This document shows positions 24,112-33,690 of a DNA stretch of 64,000 nucleotides, in pieces (within the stretch, counting starts at the first letter, position 1; every line of letters starts with the position of its first letter). The position numbers and the translations under genes are program-made. Source of the stretch: Mesorhizobium sp. B2-4-3. Its GTDB lineage: Bacteria > Pseudomonadota > Alphaproteobacteria > Rhizobiales > Rhizobiaceae. The notes beneath the pieces were generated by a model that ran no database searches, was not told where the DNA came from, and worked only from the letters and a program-made list of their open reading frames with translations. The stretch covers positions 115,976-179,975 of the forward strand of contig NZ_VFVL01000009.1 of NCBI RefSeq assembly GCF_006442815.1, written 5' to 3'.

Positions 24112-25485
24112 TCAGGCGATGGCGGCCTGCCTGTGCTGCACCGGGTGGCTCTTCTTGAGCAGGTCCGAGACGAGGAAAGCGAGCTCGATCGCCTGATCGG
24201 CGTTGAGGCGCGGGTCGCAATGGGTGTGGTAGCGGTCCTGCAGGTCTTCCGCCGTGATGGCGCGGGCGCCGCCCGTGCATTCGGTGACGTTCTTGCCGGT
24301 CATCTCCACATGGATGCCGCCCGGATGCGTGCCTTCGGCGCGGTGCACCTCGAAAAAGGTCTGCACTTCCTTGAGGATGCGGTCGAACGGCCGTGTCTTG
24401 TAGCCCGCCGCCTCGATCGTGTTGCCGTGCATCGGATCGGACGACCACACGACGTTGCGGCCTTCCTTCTTCACCGCCCGAACCAGCTTCGGCAGGTGCT
24501 CGGCGACCTTGTCCGAGCCGAAGCGGGCGATCAACGTCAGGCGGCCCGGCTCGTTCTCGGGATTGAGCAGGTCGATGAGTCCCAGCAAACCATCCGGCGT
24601 CAGCGACGGGCCGCATTTCAGGCCGAGCGGATTCTTGATGCCGCGGCAATATTCGATATGCGCGTGGTCCGGCTGGCGAGTGCGGTCGCCGACCCAGATC
24701 ATGTGGCCCGACGTCGCGTACCAATCGCCGGAGGTCGAATCGACGCGCGTCAGCGCTTCCTCATAGCCGAGCAGCAGCGCCTCGTGGCTCGTATAGAAAT
24801 CCGTCTCACGCAGCGCGAAATTGGTTTCGGACGTGATGCCGACCGCGCGCATGAACTCCATCGTCTCGGTGATGCGGTTGGCGAGCGCACCGTATTTCTC
24901 ACCCTGCGGGCTGTCGGCGACGAAGCCCAGCATCCAGCGATGCACGTTCTCCAGGCTGGCATAGCCGCCCTGCGCGAAGGCGCGCAGAAGGTTGAGCGTC
25001 GCGGCCGACTGGCGGTAGGCCATCTCCTGCCGGGCAGGATCCGGGATGCGCGACTTGGCGTCGAACTCGATGCCGTTGATAATGTCGCCGCGATAGCTCG
25101 GCAGCGTCACGCCGGCCTTGGTCTCGTTGTCGGACGAGCGCGGCTTGGCGAACTGGCCGGCGACGCGGCCGACCTTCACCACCGGCTGCGCGCCGGCGAA
25201 GGTGAGCACCACCGACATCTGCAGGAAGACGCGGAAGAAGTCGCGGATGTTGTCGGCGCCATGCTCGGCGAAGCTCTCGGCGCAATCGCCGCCCTGGAGC
25301 AGGAAGGCTTCGCCGGCGGCGACCGCCGCCAGCTGCTTTTTCAGCTTGCGCGCCTCACCGGCAAAAACCAGCGGCGGGAAGGTGGCAAGCTGTGCTTCCG
25401 TGGCCTTCAGAGCGGCAAGGTCCGGATAGGCCGGGACCTGCTTGATCGGCTTTGCTCTCCACGAATTCGGCGACCATTTCGTCAT
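24112..25485 (-). CDS. Class II (plant-type) DAHP synthase
   Basis: A 457-residue 3-deoxy-D-arabino-heptulosonate-7-phosphate synthase, the first shikimate-pathway step (PEP plus erythrose 4-phosphate). Class II hallmarks are clear: [12 protein letters not shown] with the metal-binding Cys, [15 protein letters not shown], the central [21 protein letters not shown], and [10 protein letters not shown] with a metal ligand His. The start [16 protein letters not shown] at 25485 matches family N-termini; a longer frame to 25584 is not needed. Monocistronic, with its own terminator. Confidence 0.95.
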   Translation of the reverse strand: MTKWSPNSWRAKPIKQVPAYPDLAALKATEAQLATFPPLVFAGEARKLKKQLAAVAAGEAFLLQGGDCAESFAEHGADNIRDFFRVFLQMSVVLTFAGAQPVVKVGRVAGQFAKPRSSDNETKAGVTLPSYRGDIINGIEFDAKSRIPDPARQEMAYRQSAATLNLLRAFAQGGYASLENVHRWMLGFVADSPQGEKYGALANRITETMEFMRAVGITSETNFALRETDFYTSHEALLLGYEEALTRVDSTSGDWYATSGHMIWVGDRTRQPDHAHIEYCRGIKNPLGLKCGPSLTPDGLLGLIDLLNPENEPGRLTLIARFGSDKVAEHLPKLVRAVKKEGRNVVWSSDPMHGNTIEAAGYKTRPFDRILKEVQTFFEVHRAEGTHPGGIHVEMTGKNVTECTGGARAITAEDLQDRYHTHCDPRLNADQAIELAFLVSDLLKKSHPVQHRQAAIA

Positions 25486-25521
25486 CGCTGCACCCAAACG
25501 CCCTTTCGGAGCAACCCCGGG

Positions 25522-25560
25522 AAAACTGTGAAATTTCCGTCGGAATTGCGTCAAAACAAA
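25522..25560. repeat. Half copy of family D repeat
   Basis: AAAACTGTGAAATTTCCGTC followed by GGAATTGCGTCAAAACAAA matches the right half of 4360-4447. It sits in the leader of the DAHP synthase gene, 37 nt upstream of its start codon. Confidence 0.45.
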
Positions 25561-25678
25561 CCGGCGAACGCGCTTGCCCGCCATTCCAGCCTCGATACGA
25601 GGTCGCGGCTCCTTACACGAAGCCGATTGCCTATTCTAGCCGGGTTTTTCAGCAGTGGCGAATGGTTCCGCTGCCTCG

Positions 25679-26110
25679 CTATGCCGTGTCCGTCAGCACG
25701 AGCAGGAACAAGCCCAGCCCCAACAACAGGCAAGATGGGCTGTAAAGCAGGCTGTCGTATCTGGCGAACCGCGTGTTCCTGACCCGCTTGAACAGCCCGA
25801 AATATCGCGACCAGCTCAACGCCCGCAGGGTGAATATGGTCGCCCACAGGATAAGGGCCATCTTCAGCAGCCAGTGCGGCAGCGGCAGGCGGATCAGGCC
25901 GGCGAAACCAAGAAGGAGGAGCAGGACCAGCCCCAGGGCCAGACCGACCGCCAGGGCGCCGACGGCCGTCTCCTTCACCGCCGGACTGCCGTCCTCGCGT
26001 CGAGGCAGCGAAACGCCGGCGCCAATGCGGCCGCCGAAGGCCCAGTAGACATGGAATCCGGCCCCAAGCAGCAGCACGGCCGAACAGGCAGTGACAACCG
26101 CCGTTTCCAT
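25679..26110 (-). CDS. DUF3995 membrane protein
   Basis: A 143-residue protein with four predicted membrane spans. The N-terminal span contains GAGFHVYWAFGG, the H-x-Y-W-A-x-GG signature of DUF3995; the C-terminal region has RALSWSRYFGLFKRV and ends at the membrane. Function unknown. ATG 26110 lies 2 nt after the stop of the DUF962 gene, so the two are translationally linked. Confidence 0.8.
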   Translation of the reverse strand: METAVVTACSAVLLLGAGFHVYWAFGGRIGAGVSLPRREDGSPAVKETAVGALAVGLALGLVLLLLLGFAGLIRLPLPHWLLKMALILWATIFTLRALSWSRYFGLFKRVRNTRFARYDSLLYSPSCLLLGLGLFLLVLTDTA

Positions 26111-26112
26111 GC

Positions 26113-26445
26113 CTATCTGCCGGCGTCCGTCAGGCGGCTGAGCTGGCGGCCAAGACCGCCCGTCAAATCGAGCGCGAGCATGCGAAGCAGCGCAATGGCG
26201 CTCCACAAGGGCCGTTCCGCGAAAGGTTTGTTGCTGTTGTGCTCAAGCAGGGGATGGGTGAACAACGCGGCAAGGTAGAAGACGGGAATGATGACCAGAA
26301 AGGCCCACCACGTCACCAGGAAGGATGCCGCGACGCCGGCGATCGGCGCAAAGAAGAGGCCGAGGTAATGGATAAAGCGGGTTGAAGGTTTTGAATGGCC
26401 GGCAAGGTAGCCGAGCCAGTATTCATCGAAAGTTTGCTGATTCAT
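26113..26445 (-). CDS. DUF962/Mpo1-like membrane protein
   Basis: A 110-residue Mpo1-like (DUF962) protein: FDEYWLGYLAGHSKPSTRFIHYLG supplies the first conserved His pair, and ALFTHPLLEHNSNKPF gives the second with the family HxxxEHN pattern. Yeast Mpo1 is an iron-dependent dioxygenase acting on 2-hydroxy fatty acids, and the His residues match metal ligands; activity in bacteria is inferred. Two membrane spans are visible. First gene of a tight pair with DUF3995. Confidence 0.82.
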   Translation of the reverse strand: MNQQTFDEYWLGYLAGHSKPSTRFIHYLGLFFAPIAGVAASFLVTWWAFLVIIPVFYLAALFTHPLLEHNSNKPFAERPLWSAIALLRMLALDLTGGLGRQLSRLTDAGR

Positions 26446-26613
26446 AAGCAGCCCCTGCAGCTATGATTAGCGCGGCAATTGAACTCTCAAGTAAAAATAC
26501 TGCAATGGTCCTAATCGTCGCATGTCCCGCAAGTGCGCGCGATCTTTGCGGGTGGGTTACTATTTCCTTGCGAGCACGCACCGGCCGCGGCAACAGGTCC
26601 GCAGTTCAAATGC

Positions 26614-29600
26614 CTACGCGGCCTTGTCGACGAGCCGGGCCAGTTGCGTCATCACCACCGCCGATCCCGCCAGGCGTTTTTCGGCATTCGGCCAGTCGCG
26701 CATGAAGACGACGCTGTGGTCGGCCCTGATCTTGGCCAGCGAGCCCTGCTCGCCGATGAACTTGACCAGCCCGACCGGATTGGGGAACTCGCGCTTGCGG
26801 AAATGGATGACGACGCCCTTGGGGCCGGCATCGAGCTTCTCGACATTGGCCTTGCGGCAGAGCGCCTTGATGAAGACGATCTTCAACAGATGCGTCACCT
26901 CTTCCGGCAGCGGCCCGAAGCGGTCGATCAGCTCGGCGCCGAAGCCGTCGATCTCCTCGGTGGTCTCGAGGTCGCCAAGGCGCCGGTAAAGCGCCATGCG
27001 GAGCTGCAGGTCCGGCACGTAGCTTTCCGGGATCATCACGGCGGTGCCGACCGCGATCTGCGGCGACCAGCCGCCGTCCTGCGCCTCGCCGGTATCCTTC
27101 ACCTCGGCCACCGCCTCTTCCAGCATCTGCTGGTAGAGCTCGAAGCCGACTTCCTTGATATGGCCCGACTGCTCTTCGCCCAGAAGATTGCCGGCGCCGC
27201 GGATGTCGAGGTCGTGGCTGGCGAGCTGGAAGCCGGCGCCCAGCGTGTCGAGCGACTGCAGCACCTTCAGCCGGCGCTCGGCCGTATCGGTGAGCTTGCG
27301 GTTCGCCGGCAGCGTGAACAGCGCATAGGCGCGCACCTTCGAGCGGCCGACGCGGCCGCGAAGCTGGTAGAGCTGCGCCAAGCCGAACATGTCGGCGCGA
27401 TGGACGATCAGCGTGTTGGCGGTCGGGATATCGAGCCCGGATTCAACGATGGTGGTCGACAGAAGCACGTCGTACTGGCCGTCGTAAAAGGCGTTCATGA
27501 TGTCGTCGAGCTCGCCCGGCGGCATCTGGCCATGCGCCACCGCCACCTTCAGCTCCGGCACGGATTCCCTCAGGAAATCATGGATTTCGGCCAGATCGCT
27601 GATACGCGGCACGACATAGAAGGAATGGCCGCCGCGATAGCGCTCGCGCAGCAGCGTCTCGCGGATGACCAGCGGATCGAAGGGCGAGATGAAGGTGCGC
27701 ACCGCCATGCGGTCGACCGGCGGCGTCGCAATCAGCGAGAGCTCGCGCACGCCGGTCAGCGCCAGTTGCAGCGTGCGCGGGATCGGCGTCGCCGACAGCG
27801 TCAGCACATGCACGTCGGACTTGAGGTCCTTCAGCCGCTCCTTGTGCTTGACGCCAAAGTGCTGCTCCTCGTCGATGATCAGCAGGCCGAGGCGCTTGAA
27901 CGAGATCGAAGACCCAAGCAGCGCATGCGTGCCGACGACGATGTCGACCGTGCCCTCGGCAACGCCCTTCTTGGTTTCCGCCAATTCTTTTGAGCCCACC
28001 AGGCGCGACGCCTGCGCGATGCGGATCGGCAGGCCCGAAAAGCGCTGCGAGAAGGTCTTGAAATGCTGCCGCGACAACAGCGTGGTCGGCACCACGACCG
28101 CGACCTGGAACCCTTCCATGGCCGCGATGAAGGCGGCGCGCAGCGCCACTTCCGTCTTGCCGAAGCCGACGTCGCCGCAGACCAGCCGGTCCATCGGCTT
28201 GCCGGCGCCGAGATCATCCATGACGGAATCGATCGCCGTCTGTTGGTCGTCGGTCTCCTCATAGGGGAAACGCGCCGCGAACTCGCCATAAAGCCCTTCG
28301 GCCGGGATCATCGCGGGCGCTGCACGCATCTGCCGCTCGGCGGCGATGCGGATCAATTGCCCGGCCATGTCGAGCAGGCGCCGCTTCAGCCGCGCCTTGC
28401 GCGCCTGCCAGGCGCCGCCGCCCAGCTTGTCGAGCGTCGCTTCGGCCGAATCCGAGCCATAGCGCGACAGTAGCTCGATGTTTTCCACTGGCAGGAACAG
28501 GCGATCGTCGCCGGCATAGTGGATTTCGAGACAGTCATGCGGCGCGCCGAGCGCTTCGATGGTGCGCAAGCCGATGAAGCGGCCGATGCCATGGTCGGTA
28601 TGGACGACGATGTCGCCGGACGACAGCGACGACGCTTCGGCAATGAAATCGGAAGCCTTCTTCTTGCGCTTCGAACGCCGGATCAGCCGGTCGCCGAGGA
28701 TGTCCTGCTCGGCGACGACCACCATGTCGTCGGTCTCGAAGCCGGATTCGAGCGGCAGCACGGCAAGACCCGCCTGCCCCGGTTCCAGTTTTTCAACGTC
28801 GGCAAGTGTCGCGACGGGCTTCAGGTTGCCGAGATGATGTTCGGCGAGGATCTGGCCAAGGCGGTCGAGCGAACCTTCCGTCCAGCCGGCGACGATGACG
28901 CGGCGGCGCGCGGCGCGCTCGTCGGCAATGTGCTTCACGACCACGTCGAAGACGTTGATGTTCGGGTCGGCGCGCTCCTCGGCAAAGCTGCGGCCCTGTC
29001 GCGAGCCGGCATGGAACACTTTTTTGCTCCCGACATCGGGCGCGTCGAAGACCGTGAAATCGATGTCCTCGCGCGGACCGAGCGAGAATTTGAGATTCTC
29101 CGGCGACAGATAAAGCAAGTCCGGCGCCACCGGCTTGTAGGGCACGGCGTCCTTCAGCGCGCTGTCGGCCTGTTTGCGGCGCGCCTCATAGTGGTCGAGG
29201 ATCAGCGTGTGGCGCTCGGCCAGCGCCTCATGCGCCAGATGGTCGAAGACGACAGGCGCATCCGGCAGGTAGTCGAACACCGTCTCCAGCCGCTCGTAGA
29301 AGAAGGGCAGCCAGTGCTCCATGCCGGCGAAGCGCCGGCCTTCGCTGACCGCCGCATAGAGCGCGTCGTCGCGCGAGGGCGCGCCAAAGGCTTCGATGTA
29401 GGAGCGGCGGAAGCGGCTGATTGTCTCCGGCGTCAGCGCCACTTCGCTCATCGCCTGCAGCGACATCGACTTGCGCTGCCCGGTGGTGCGCTGTGTCGCC
29501 ACGTCGAAGACGCGGATCGATTCCAGCGTGTCGCCGAAGAAATCGAGGCGCAGCGCCTCGCTCCAGCCCGGCGCGAAAAGGTCGAGGATGCCGCCGCGCA

Positions 29601-30111
29601 CCGCGAATTCGCCAAGCCCGCGCACCGTCGGCACACGCTCGAAGCCGGAGATCTCCAGCCGCGCGATCAGCGCGTTCATGTCGATCTGGTTGCCCGGCTT
29701 GGCATGGAAAGTCTGCGCTTGGATCAGCTCGGCCGGCGGGATGCGCTGCAACAGCGCGTTGGCGGTGGTAAGGATCACCGCGCGATGCGGCTTTCTGGCC
29801 AGCGCGATCATGGCCGAAAGCGCATCGAGCCGTCGCGCCGCGGCATCGGCACCGGGCGAGACGCGGTCGTATGGCAGGCAGTCCCAGGCCGGCAGCTCCA
29901 GCACCGGCAGGCCGGGCGCGGCGAAGGCGAGCGCTTCGATGATCGCCGGCAGCCGCTGGCCGTCGCGCGCGACGAACAGCACCGGCTTGTCGGGCGCGAC
30001 CTCCTGCGCCGTCCGCACCAGGGCGAAGGCTTCGTAGCCGTCGGCGACGCCGTCGACGATGAACTGGCCGGCGCGGCCCTTGGGCAGGCCGATGGAAGGA
30101 ATGAGGCTCAT
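26614..30111 (-). CDS. mfd: Transcription-repair coupling factor
   Basis: An 1165-residue Mfd, the usual length. It displaces RNA polymerase stalled at lesions and recruits UvrA. Order of parts: UvrB-like module (residues about 1-350); CarD-like RNAP-interacting domain near 500 (GDIVVHTDHGIGRFIGL); RecG-like translocase with Walker A GDVGFGKTEVALRA (about 645), DEEQHFG (about 750) and TRG/motif [18 protein letters not shown]-terminal autoinhibitory D7. The start at 30111 is 13 nt downstream of the sdhE stop, so the two are one transcript, divergent from recG. Confidence 0.97.
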   Translation of the reverse strand: MSLIPSIGLPKGRAGQFIVDGVADGYEAFALVRTAQEVAPDKPVLFVARDGQRLPAIIEALAFAAPGLPVLELPAWDCLPYDRVSPGADAAARRLDALSAMIALARKPHRAVILTTANALLQRIPPAELIQAQTFHAKPGNQIDMNALIARLEISGFERVPTVRGLGEFAVRGGILDLFAPGWSEALRLDFFGDTLESIRVFDVATQRTTGQRKSMSLQAMSEVALTPETISRFRRSYIEAFGAPSRDDALYAAVSEGRRFAGMEHWLPFFYERLETVFDYLPDAPVVFDHLAHEALAERHTLILDHYEARRKQADSALKDAVPYKPVAPDLLYLSPENLKFSLGPREDIDFTVFDAPDVGSKKVFHAGSRQGRSFAEERADPNINVFDVVVKHIADERAARRRVIVAGWTEGSLDRLGQILAEHHLGNLKPVATLADVEKLEPGQAGLAVLPLESGFETDDMVVVAEQDILGDRLIRRSKRKKKASDFIAEASSLSSGDIVVHTDHGIGRFIGLRTIEALGAPHDCLEIHYAGDDRLFLPVENIELLSRYGSDSAEATLDKLGGGAWQARKARLKRRLLDMAGQLIRIAAERQMRAAPAMIPAEGLYGEFAARFPYEETDDQQTAIDSVMDDLGAGKPMDRLVCGDVGFGKTEVALRAAFIAAMEGFQVAVVVPTTLLSRQHFKTFSQRFSGLPIRIAQASRLVGSKELAETKKGVAEGTVDIVVGTHALLGSSISFKRLGLLIIDEEQHFGVKHKERLKDLKSDVHVLTLSATPIPRTLQLALTGVRELSLIATPPVDRMAVRTFISPFDPLVIRETLLRERYRGGHSFYVVPRISDLAEIHDFLRESVPELKVAVAHGQMPPGELDDIMNAFYDGQYDVLLSTTIVESGLDIPTANTLIVHRADMFGLAQLYQLRGRVGRSKVRAYALFTLPANRKLTDTAERRLKVLQSLDTLGAGFQLASHDLDIRGAGNLLGEEQSGHIKEVGFELYQQMLEEAVAEVKDTGEAQDGGWSPQIAVGTAVMIPESYVPDLQLRMALYRRLGDLETTEEIDGFGAELIDRFGPLPEEVTHLLKIVFIKALCRKANVEKLDAGPKGVVIHFRKREFPNPVGLVKFIGEQGSLAKIRADHSVVFMRDWPNAEKRLAGSAVVMTQLARLVDKAA

Positions 30112-30124
30112 GAATATGCGTTTT

Positions 30125-30412
30125 TCAAAATGTCATGGTCCGGCGCGACGCCAGTATCTTCCGCAGAACCGCGCAGTCGATATCGGGTGGAACCGGGCGT
30201 TCACCGGTGACCATCGGCAGGAATTCGGTATCGGGGATTTCGAGAAGCCTCTCATATTGGTCGATTTCATCGCCGGTCAAGACACCGATCTCAGCGTCGG
30301 CGAAGGAACCGAGGATCAGGTCCATCTCGCGCATGCCGCGATGCCAGGAGCGGAACAGGAGCTTGCGGCGGCGGGCGTCCAGCCCCTCGCTTGATCGCTG
30401 TGTTCCGGTCAT
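30125..30412 (-). CDS. sdhE: FAD assembly factor SdhE (SDHAF2 family)
   Basis: A 95-residue protein that helps attach FAD covalently to the succinate dehydrogenase flavoprotein. The family motif is present as RSWHRGMREMDLILGSF (RGxxE core), with YERLLEIPDTEF later. ATG 30412 gives the typical length; upstream extension to 30481 is unlikely. It lies directly upstream of mfd, an arrangement common in alphaproteobacteria. Confidence 0.92.
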   Translation of the reverse strand: MTGTQRSSEGLDARRRKLLFRSWHRGMREMDLILGSFADAEIGVLTGDEIDQYERLLEIPDTEFLPMVTGERPVPPDIDCAVLRKILASRRTMTF

Positions 30413-30519
30413 GTCGCCGCATCCCTGTCCAAAGCGGCGCATATAGCGTGGATAGAGGGCGGTGTCAGCCTTGCAAGGCAAAGTGAGACGCCCGACAATC
30501 TACCTGAGATGATTGCATT

Positions 30520-30688
30520 CCTTCGCGCCCCCCTCTGTCCTGCCGGACATCTCCCCCACTTGGAGGGAGATTGGATATCATGTCGGCTTTCGCCAATCTC
30601 CAAGGTTGCAAGAGGGCGCCGGCGCAAAAACTGCCAATCTCCCCCCTTGTGGGGGAGATGTCCGGCAGGACAGAGGGGGGCGCGAAGG
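30520..30688. repeat. Twin-hairpin inverted repeat (family C) in sdhE-recG promoter region
   Basis: Arm 30520-30574 and arm 30634-30688 are inverted copies of about 55 nt: CCTTCGCGCCCCCCTCTGTC with CTGCCGGACATCTCCCCC on the left, mirrored on the right. Each arm can also fold alone (ATCTCCCCC/GGGGGAGAT on the right). The spacer repeats part of the motif (GCCAATCTCC). It takes up most of the gap 30413-30726 between divergent genes, ending 38 nt before recG. Rhizobial genomes carry many similar palindromes. Confidence 0.8.
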
Positions 30689-30726
30689 AACGCGGCCTAT
30701 CCAGTTTCCAAACCGACGCCACGCTG

Positions 30727-32835
30727 ATGCGTCCCACCATCCTCGATCCCCTGTTCGTTCCGATCACCTCGCTTGCCGGCGTCGGCCCGAAGGTTGGCTT
30801 GCTGATCGAACGGATCGTGCCGGCCGATCTCGGCGACCGCGCCGCGCGCGCGGCCGACCTTCTGTTCGTGCTGCCCAACACGATGATCGACCGCCGCAAC
30901 CGGCCCGGCATCGCGCTTTCGGCCGAGGGCCAGATCGTCACGCTCGAAGTGCGCGTCGACCGCCACCAGCCGCCGCCGCGCGGCAACAGGTCGGTGCCCT
31001 ACCGGGTCTACGCCCATGACGACACAGGCGAGGTCGCGCTGACCTTCTTCCATGCCCATGCCGCCTATCTCGAAAAGGCAATGCCGGTCGGTGAGCATGT
31101 CGTCGTGTCCGGCCGTATGGAGTGGTTCAACGGCCGCCCGACCATGGTCCATCCAGATCATATCGCTTTGGCCAGCGAGGCCGACGGCCTGCCCTTGGTC
31201 GAGCCTGTCTATCCGCTGACCGCCGGGCTGTCGGCCAAGGTGCTTCGCCGGGCGATCGGCCAGGCGCTCGGCCGCCTGCCGGAATTGCCGGAATGGCAGG
31301 ACGACGCCTTCATGCGGCGCCAGACCTTCCCCGCCTTTGGCGATTCGCTCGCCCGTGTCCACCATCCGGCGGATCCGATCGACGTCGCCGTCGAAGGCTC
31401 GGCCTGGCGGCGCCTTGCCTATGACGAATTGCTGGCTGGTCAGGTGTCGCTCGCGCTGGTACGGGCAAAGGTGCGACGCCTGTCAGGACGGCCGCTGGTC
31501 GGCGACGGCAGCATCGTCGAGAAACTGCGCGCGGCCCTGCCCTACAAGCTCACGCCCAGCCAGGAATTCGCGCTCGGCGAGATCAACGCCGATCTCGCCG
31601 ATCCCGAACGCATGCTGCGCCTGCTGCAAGGCGATGTCGGCTCCGGCAAGACGGTGGTGGCGCTGCTCGCCATGGCGCGCGCGGTCGAGGCCGGCGGCCA
31701 GGCGGCGCTGATGGCGCCGACCGAAATCCTGGCGCGCCAGCATCTGGCGACGATCGCGCCGCTGGCGGAAAAAGCCCGCCTGCGCCTCGCCATCCTGACC
31801 GGGCGCGAAAAGGGGCGAGAGCGCGCCGACACGCTTGCCGGTCTCGCCAGCGGCGAAATCGACGTCGTCGTCGGCACACATGCGCTGTTCCAGGAAACCG
31901 TGACGTTCCACGACTTGGTGCTGGCCGTCGTCGACGAGCAGCACCGCTTCGGCGTTCATCAGCGCCTCGCCATCACCGCCAAGGGCGATGCGCCCGACAT
32001 GCTGGTGATGACGGCGACGCCCATTCCGCGCACGCTGGTGCTGACCGCCTTCGGCGACATGGACGTCTCGAAGCTCACCGAGAAGCCGGCAGGCCGGCAG
32101 CCGATCCGCACCGTCACCTTGCCGATGGAGCGGCTGGATGAGTTGGTCGGCCGCATGCTTGACGCCGTCGCTGATGGCCAGAAAATCTACTGGATCTGCC
32201 CGCTGGTCGAGGAATCCGAAGAGATCAAGCTGATGTCGGCGGAGGACCGTTTTGCTTCGCTGAAACCGCTCTTCGGCGACCGGATCGGCCTCGTGCACGG
32301 CCGCATGAAGGGTGCGGAAAAAGACGAGGCGATGCGCGCTTTCAAGCAGGGCGAAACACGCATCCTCATCGCCACCACCGTCATCGAAGTCGGCGTCGAC
32401 GTGCCCGACGCCACGATCATGGTGATCGAGCATGCCGAACGTTTCGGCCTTGCCCAGTTGCACCAGTTGCGCGGCCGGGTCGGACGCGGCGACAAGCCGT
32501 CATCCTGCGTCCTGCTCTACAAGGAGCCGCTCGGCGAAACGGCCAAACGCCGGCTCTCGGTGATGCGCGAGACAGAGGACGGCTTCAAGATCGCCGAGGA
32601 AGACCTGAAGCTGCGCGGCGAAGGCGAGTTGCTGGGCACCCGCCAGTCCGGCACACCAGGCTTCCAGGTGGCGCGCCTCGAGTTCCATGCCGATCTGCTC
32701 GAAGCCGCGCGCGACGACGCACGTCTGATCCTGTCGCGCGACCCGGAATTGCAGTCCGAACGCGGCGAGGCGCTGCGGCTGTTGCTCTACCTGTTCGGCC
32801 GCGACGAAGCGGTGCGGTTGCTGCGCGCCGGCTGA
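30727..32835 (+). CDS. recG: ATP-dependent DNA helicase RecG
   Basis: A 702-residue RecG, which reverses stalled forks and processes Holliday junctions. It has the wedge domain with an OB fold (residues about 1-150), helicase motif [17 protein letters not shown] (about 302), DEQHRFG (about 403), TATPIPRTL, and [15 protein letters not shown] as motif VI, with the TRG-type C-terminus. The start [10 protein letters not shown] at 30727 fits the family; an in-frame extension to 30571 would translate the family C repeat and is rejected. The 3' end overlaps the convergent DUF502 gene by 49 nt. Confidence 0.96.
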   Translation: MRPTILDPLFVPITSLAGVGPKVGLLIERIVPADLGDRAARAADLLFVLPNTMIDRRNRPGIALSAEGQIVTLEVRVDRHQPPPRGNRSVPYRVYAHDDTGEVALTFFHAHAAYLEKAMPVGEHVVVSGRMEWFNGRPTMVHPDHIALASEADGLPLVEPVYPLTAGLSAKVLRRAIGQALGRLPELPEWQDDAFMRRQTFPAFGDSLARVHHPADPIDVAVEGSAWRRLAYDELLAGQVSLALVRAKVRRLSGRPLVGDGSIVEKLRAALPYKLTPSQEFALGEINADLADPERMLRLLQGDVGSGKTVVALLAMARAVEAGGQAALMAPTEILARQHLATIAPLAEKARLRLAILTGREKGRERADTLAGLASGEIDVVVGTHALFQETVTFHDLVLAVVDEQHRFGVHQRLAITAKGDAPDMLVMTATPIPRTLVLTAFGDMDVSKLTEKPAGRQPIRTVTLPMERLDELVGRMLDAVADGQKIYWICPLVEESEEIKLMSAEDRFASLKPLFGDRIGLVHGRMKGAEKDEAMRAFKQGETRILIATTVIEVGVDVPDATIMVIEHAERFGLAQLHQLRGRVGRGDKPSSCVLLYKEPLGETAKRRLSVMRETEDGFKIAEEDLKLRGEGELLGTRQSGTPGFQVARLEFHADLLEAARDDARLILSRDPELQSERGEALRLLLYLFGRDEAVRLLRAG

Positions 32836-33539
32836 GCGCCGAGCGGCGGATTGGCGAGCGGTCCTTCAAGATGCTCGCCGTTCAGCGTCACCAGCTTGGC
32901 CTTGACCTCCGGCGCCACCATGCCGGCCGAGACGATCAGCTTGGCGCCGTCCTCGATCGACATGTCGAGCGGCACGATCTCGGATTTGTGCACATACATT
33001 AGGAAACCCGTGGTCGGATTGGGCGTGCAGGGCATGAACACCGCAATCAGCGGATCGCCTTCCTGGTCGAGCTTCTGGTTGATCTCGGTCTCCTTGTCGC
33101 TGGCGACGAAGACCAGCGACCAGACGCCCTTTCTCGGATATTCGACCAGGCCCACCTGGCGGAACATGTCGCCCTTGTTCGACAGCACCGTTTCGAAAAT
33201 CTGCTTCAGCGAGCCATAGATGCCGCGCACCAGCGGCATGCGGCCAAGCAGCCGTTCGCCGAAATTGACGATGGCGCGCCCGACGATGTTCGCCGTCAGA
33301 AAACCGATCAGCGTGATCAGCACCAGCGCCACGATCAGCCCGAAGCCCGGAACCGGGAACGGCAGGTAGGTATCGGGATTGTAGCGGGCTGGAATATAGG
33401 GTTTTACCCAGGAATCGACCCAGCCGATGAGCGACCAGGCGATATAGACCGTGATCGCCAGCGGCGCGCAGACGATGAAACCCGTCAGGAAATAATTCCT
33501 CAGCCGGGTCATGCCAGAGGTCTTCAGGGCGTCGGACAT
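32787..33539 (-). CDS. DUF502 inner-membrane protein
   Basis: A 250-residue DUF502 protein with two N-terminal membrane spans ([20 protein letters not shown] and [20 protein letters not shown]) and a cytoplasmic domain containing [34 protein letters not shown] and [15 protein letters not shown], all family signatures. Function unknown; plant homologues (COV) affect vascular patterning. The low-complexity C-terminal tail is encoded antisense to the end of recG. Confidence 0.9.
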   Translation of the reverse strand: MSDALKTSGMTRLRNYFLTGFIVCAPLAITVYIAWSLIGWVDSWVKPYIPARYNPDTYLPFPVPGFGLIVALVLITLIGFLTANIVGRAIVNFGERLLGRMPLVRGIYGSLKQIFETVLSNKGDMFRQVGLVEYPRKGVWSLVFVASDKETEINQKLDQEGDPLIAVFMPCTPNPTTGFLMYVHKSEIVPLDMSIEDGAKLIVSAGMVAPEVKAKLVTLNGEHLEGPLANPPLGAQPARSNRTASSRPNR

Positions 33540-33690
33540 GGGTTCACCGCGGCGCAGGTTGCAACGCTGAGATTAGTGAACCGCGAGCCGGTTTGGAACT
33601 GCGAAGTTTTTAAGGGTGCCCTCCATCAACCGGCTTTCAGCATTCCAAATGGAAGCAGCTCCGTTCGCGATTGGCTGCAACACTCTTCCC

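Noticed and set aside
30571..30726. N-terminal extension of recG by 52 codons
   Set aside because: The extension translates the family C repeat and does not resemble RecG; the family start MRPTILDPL lies at 30727.
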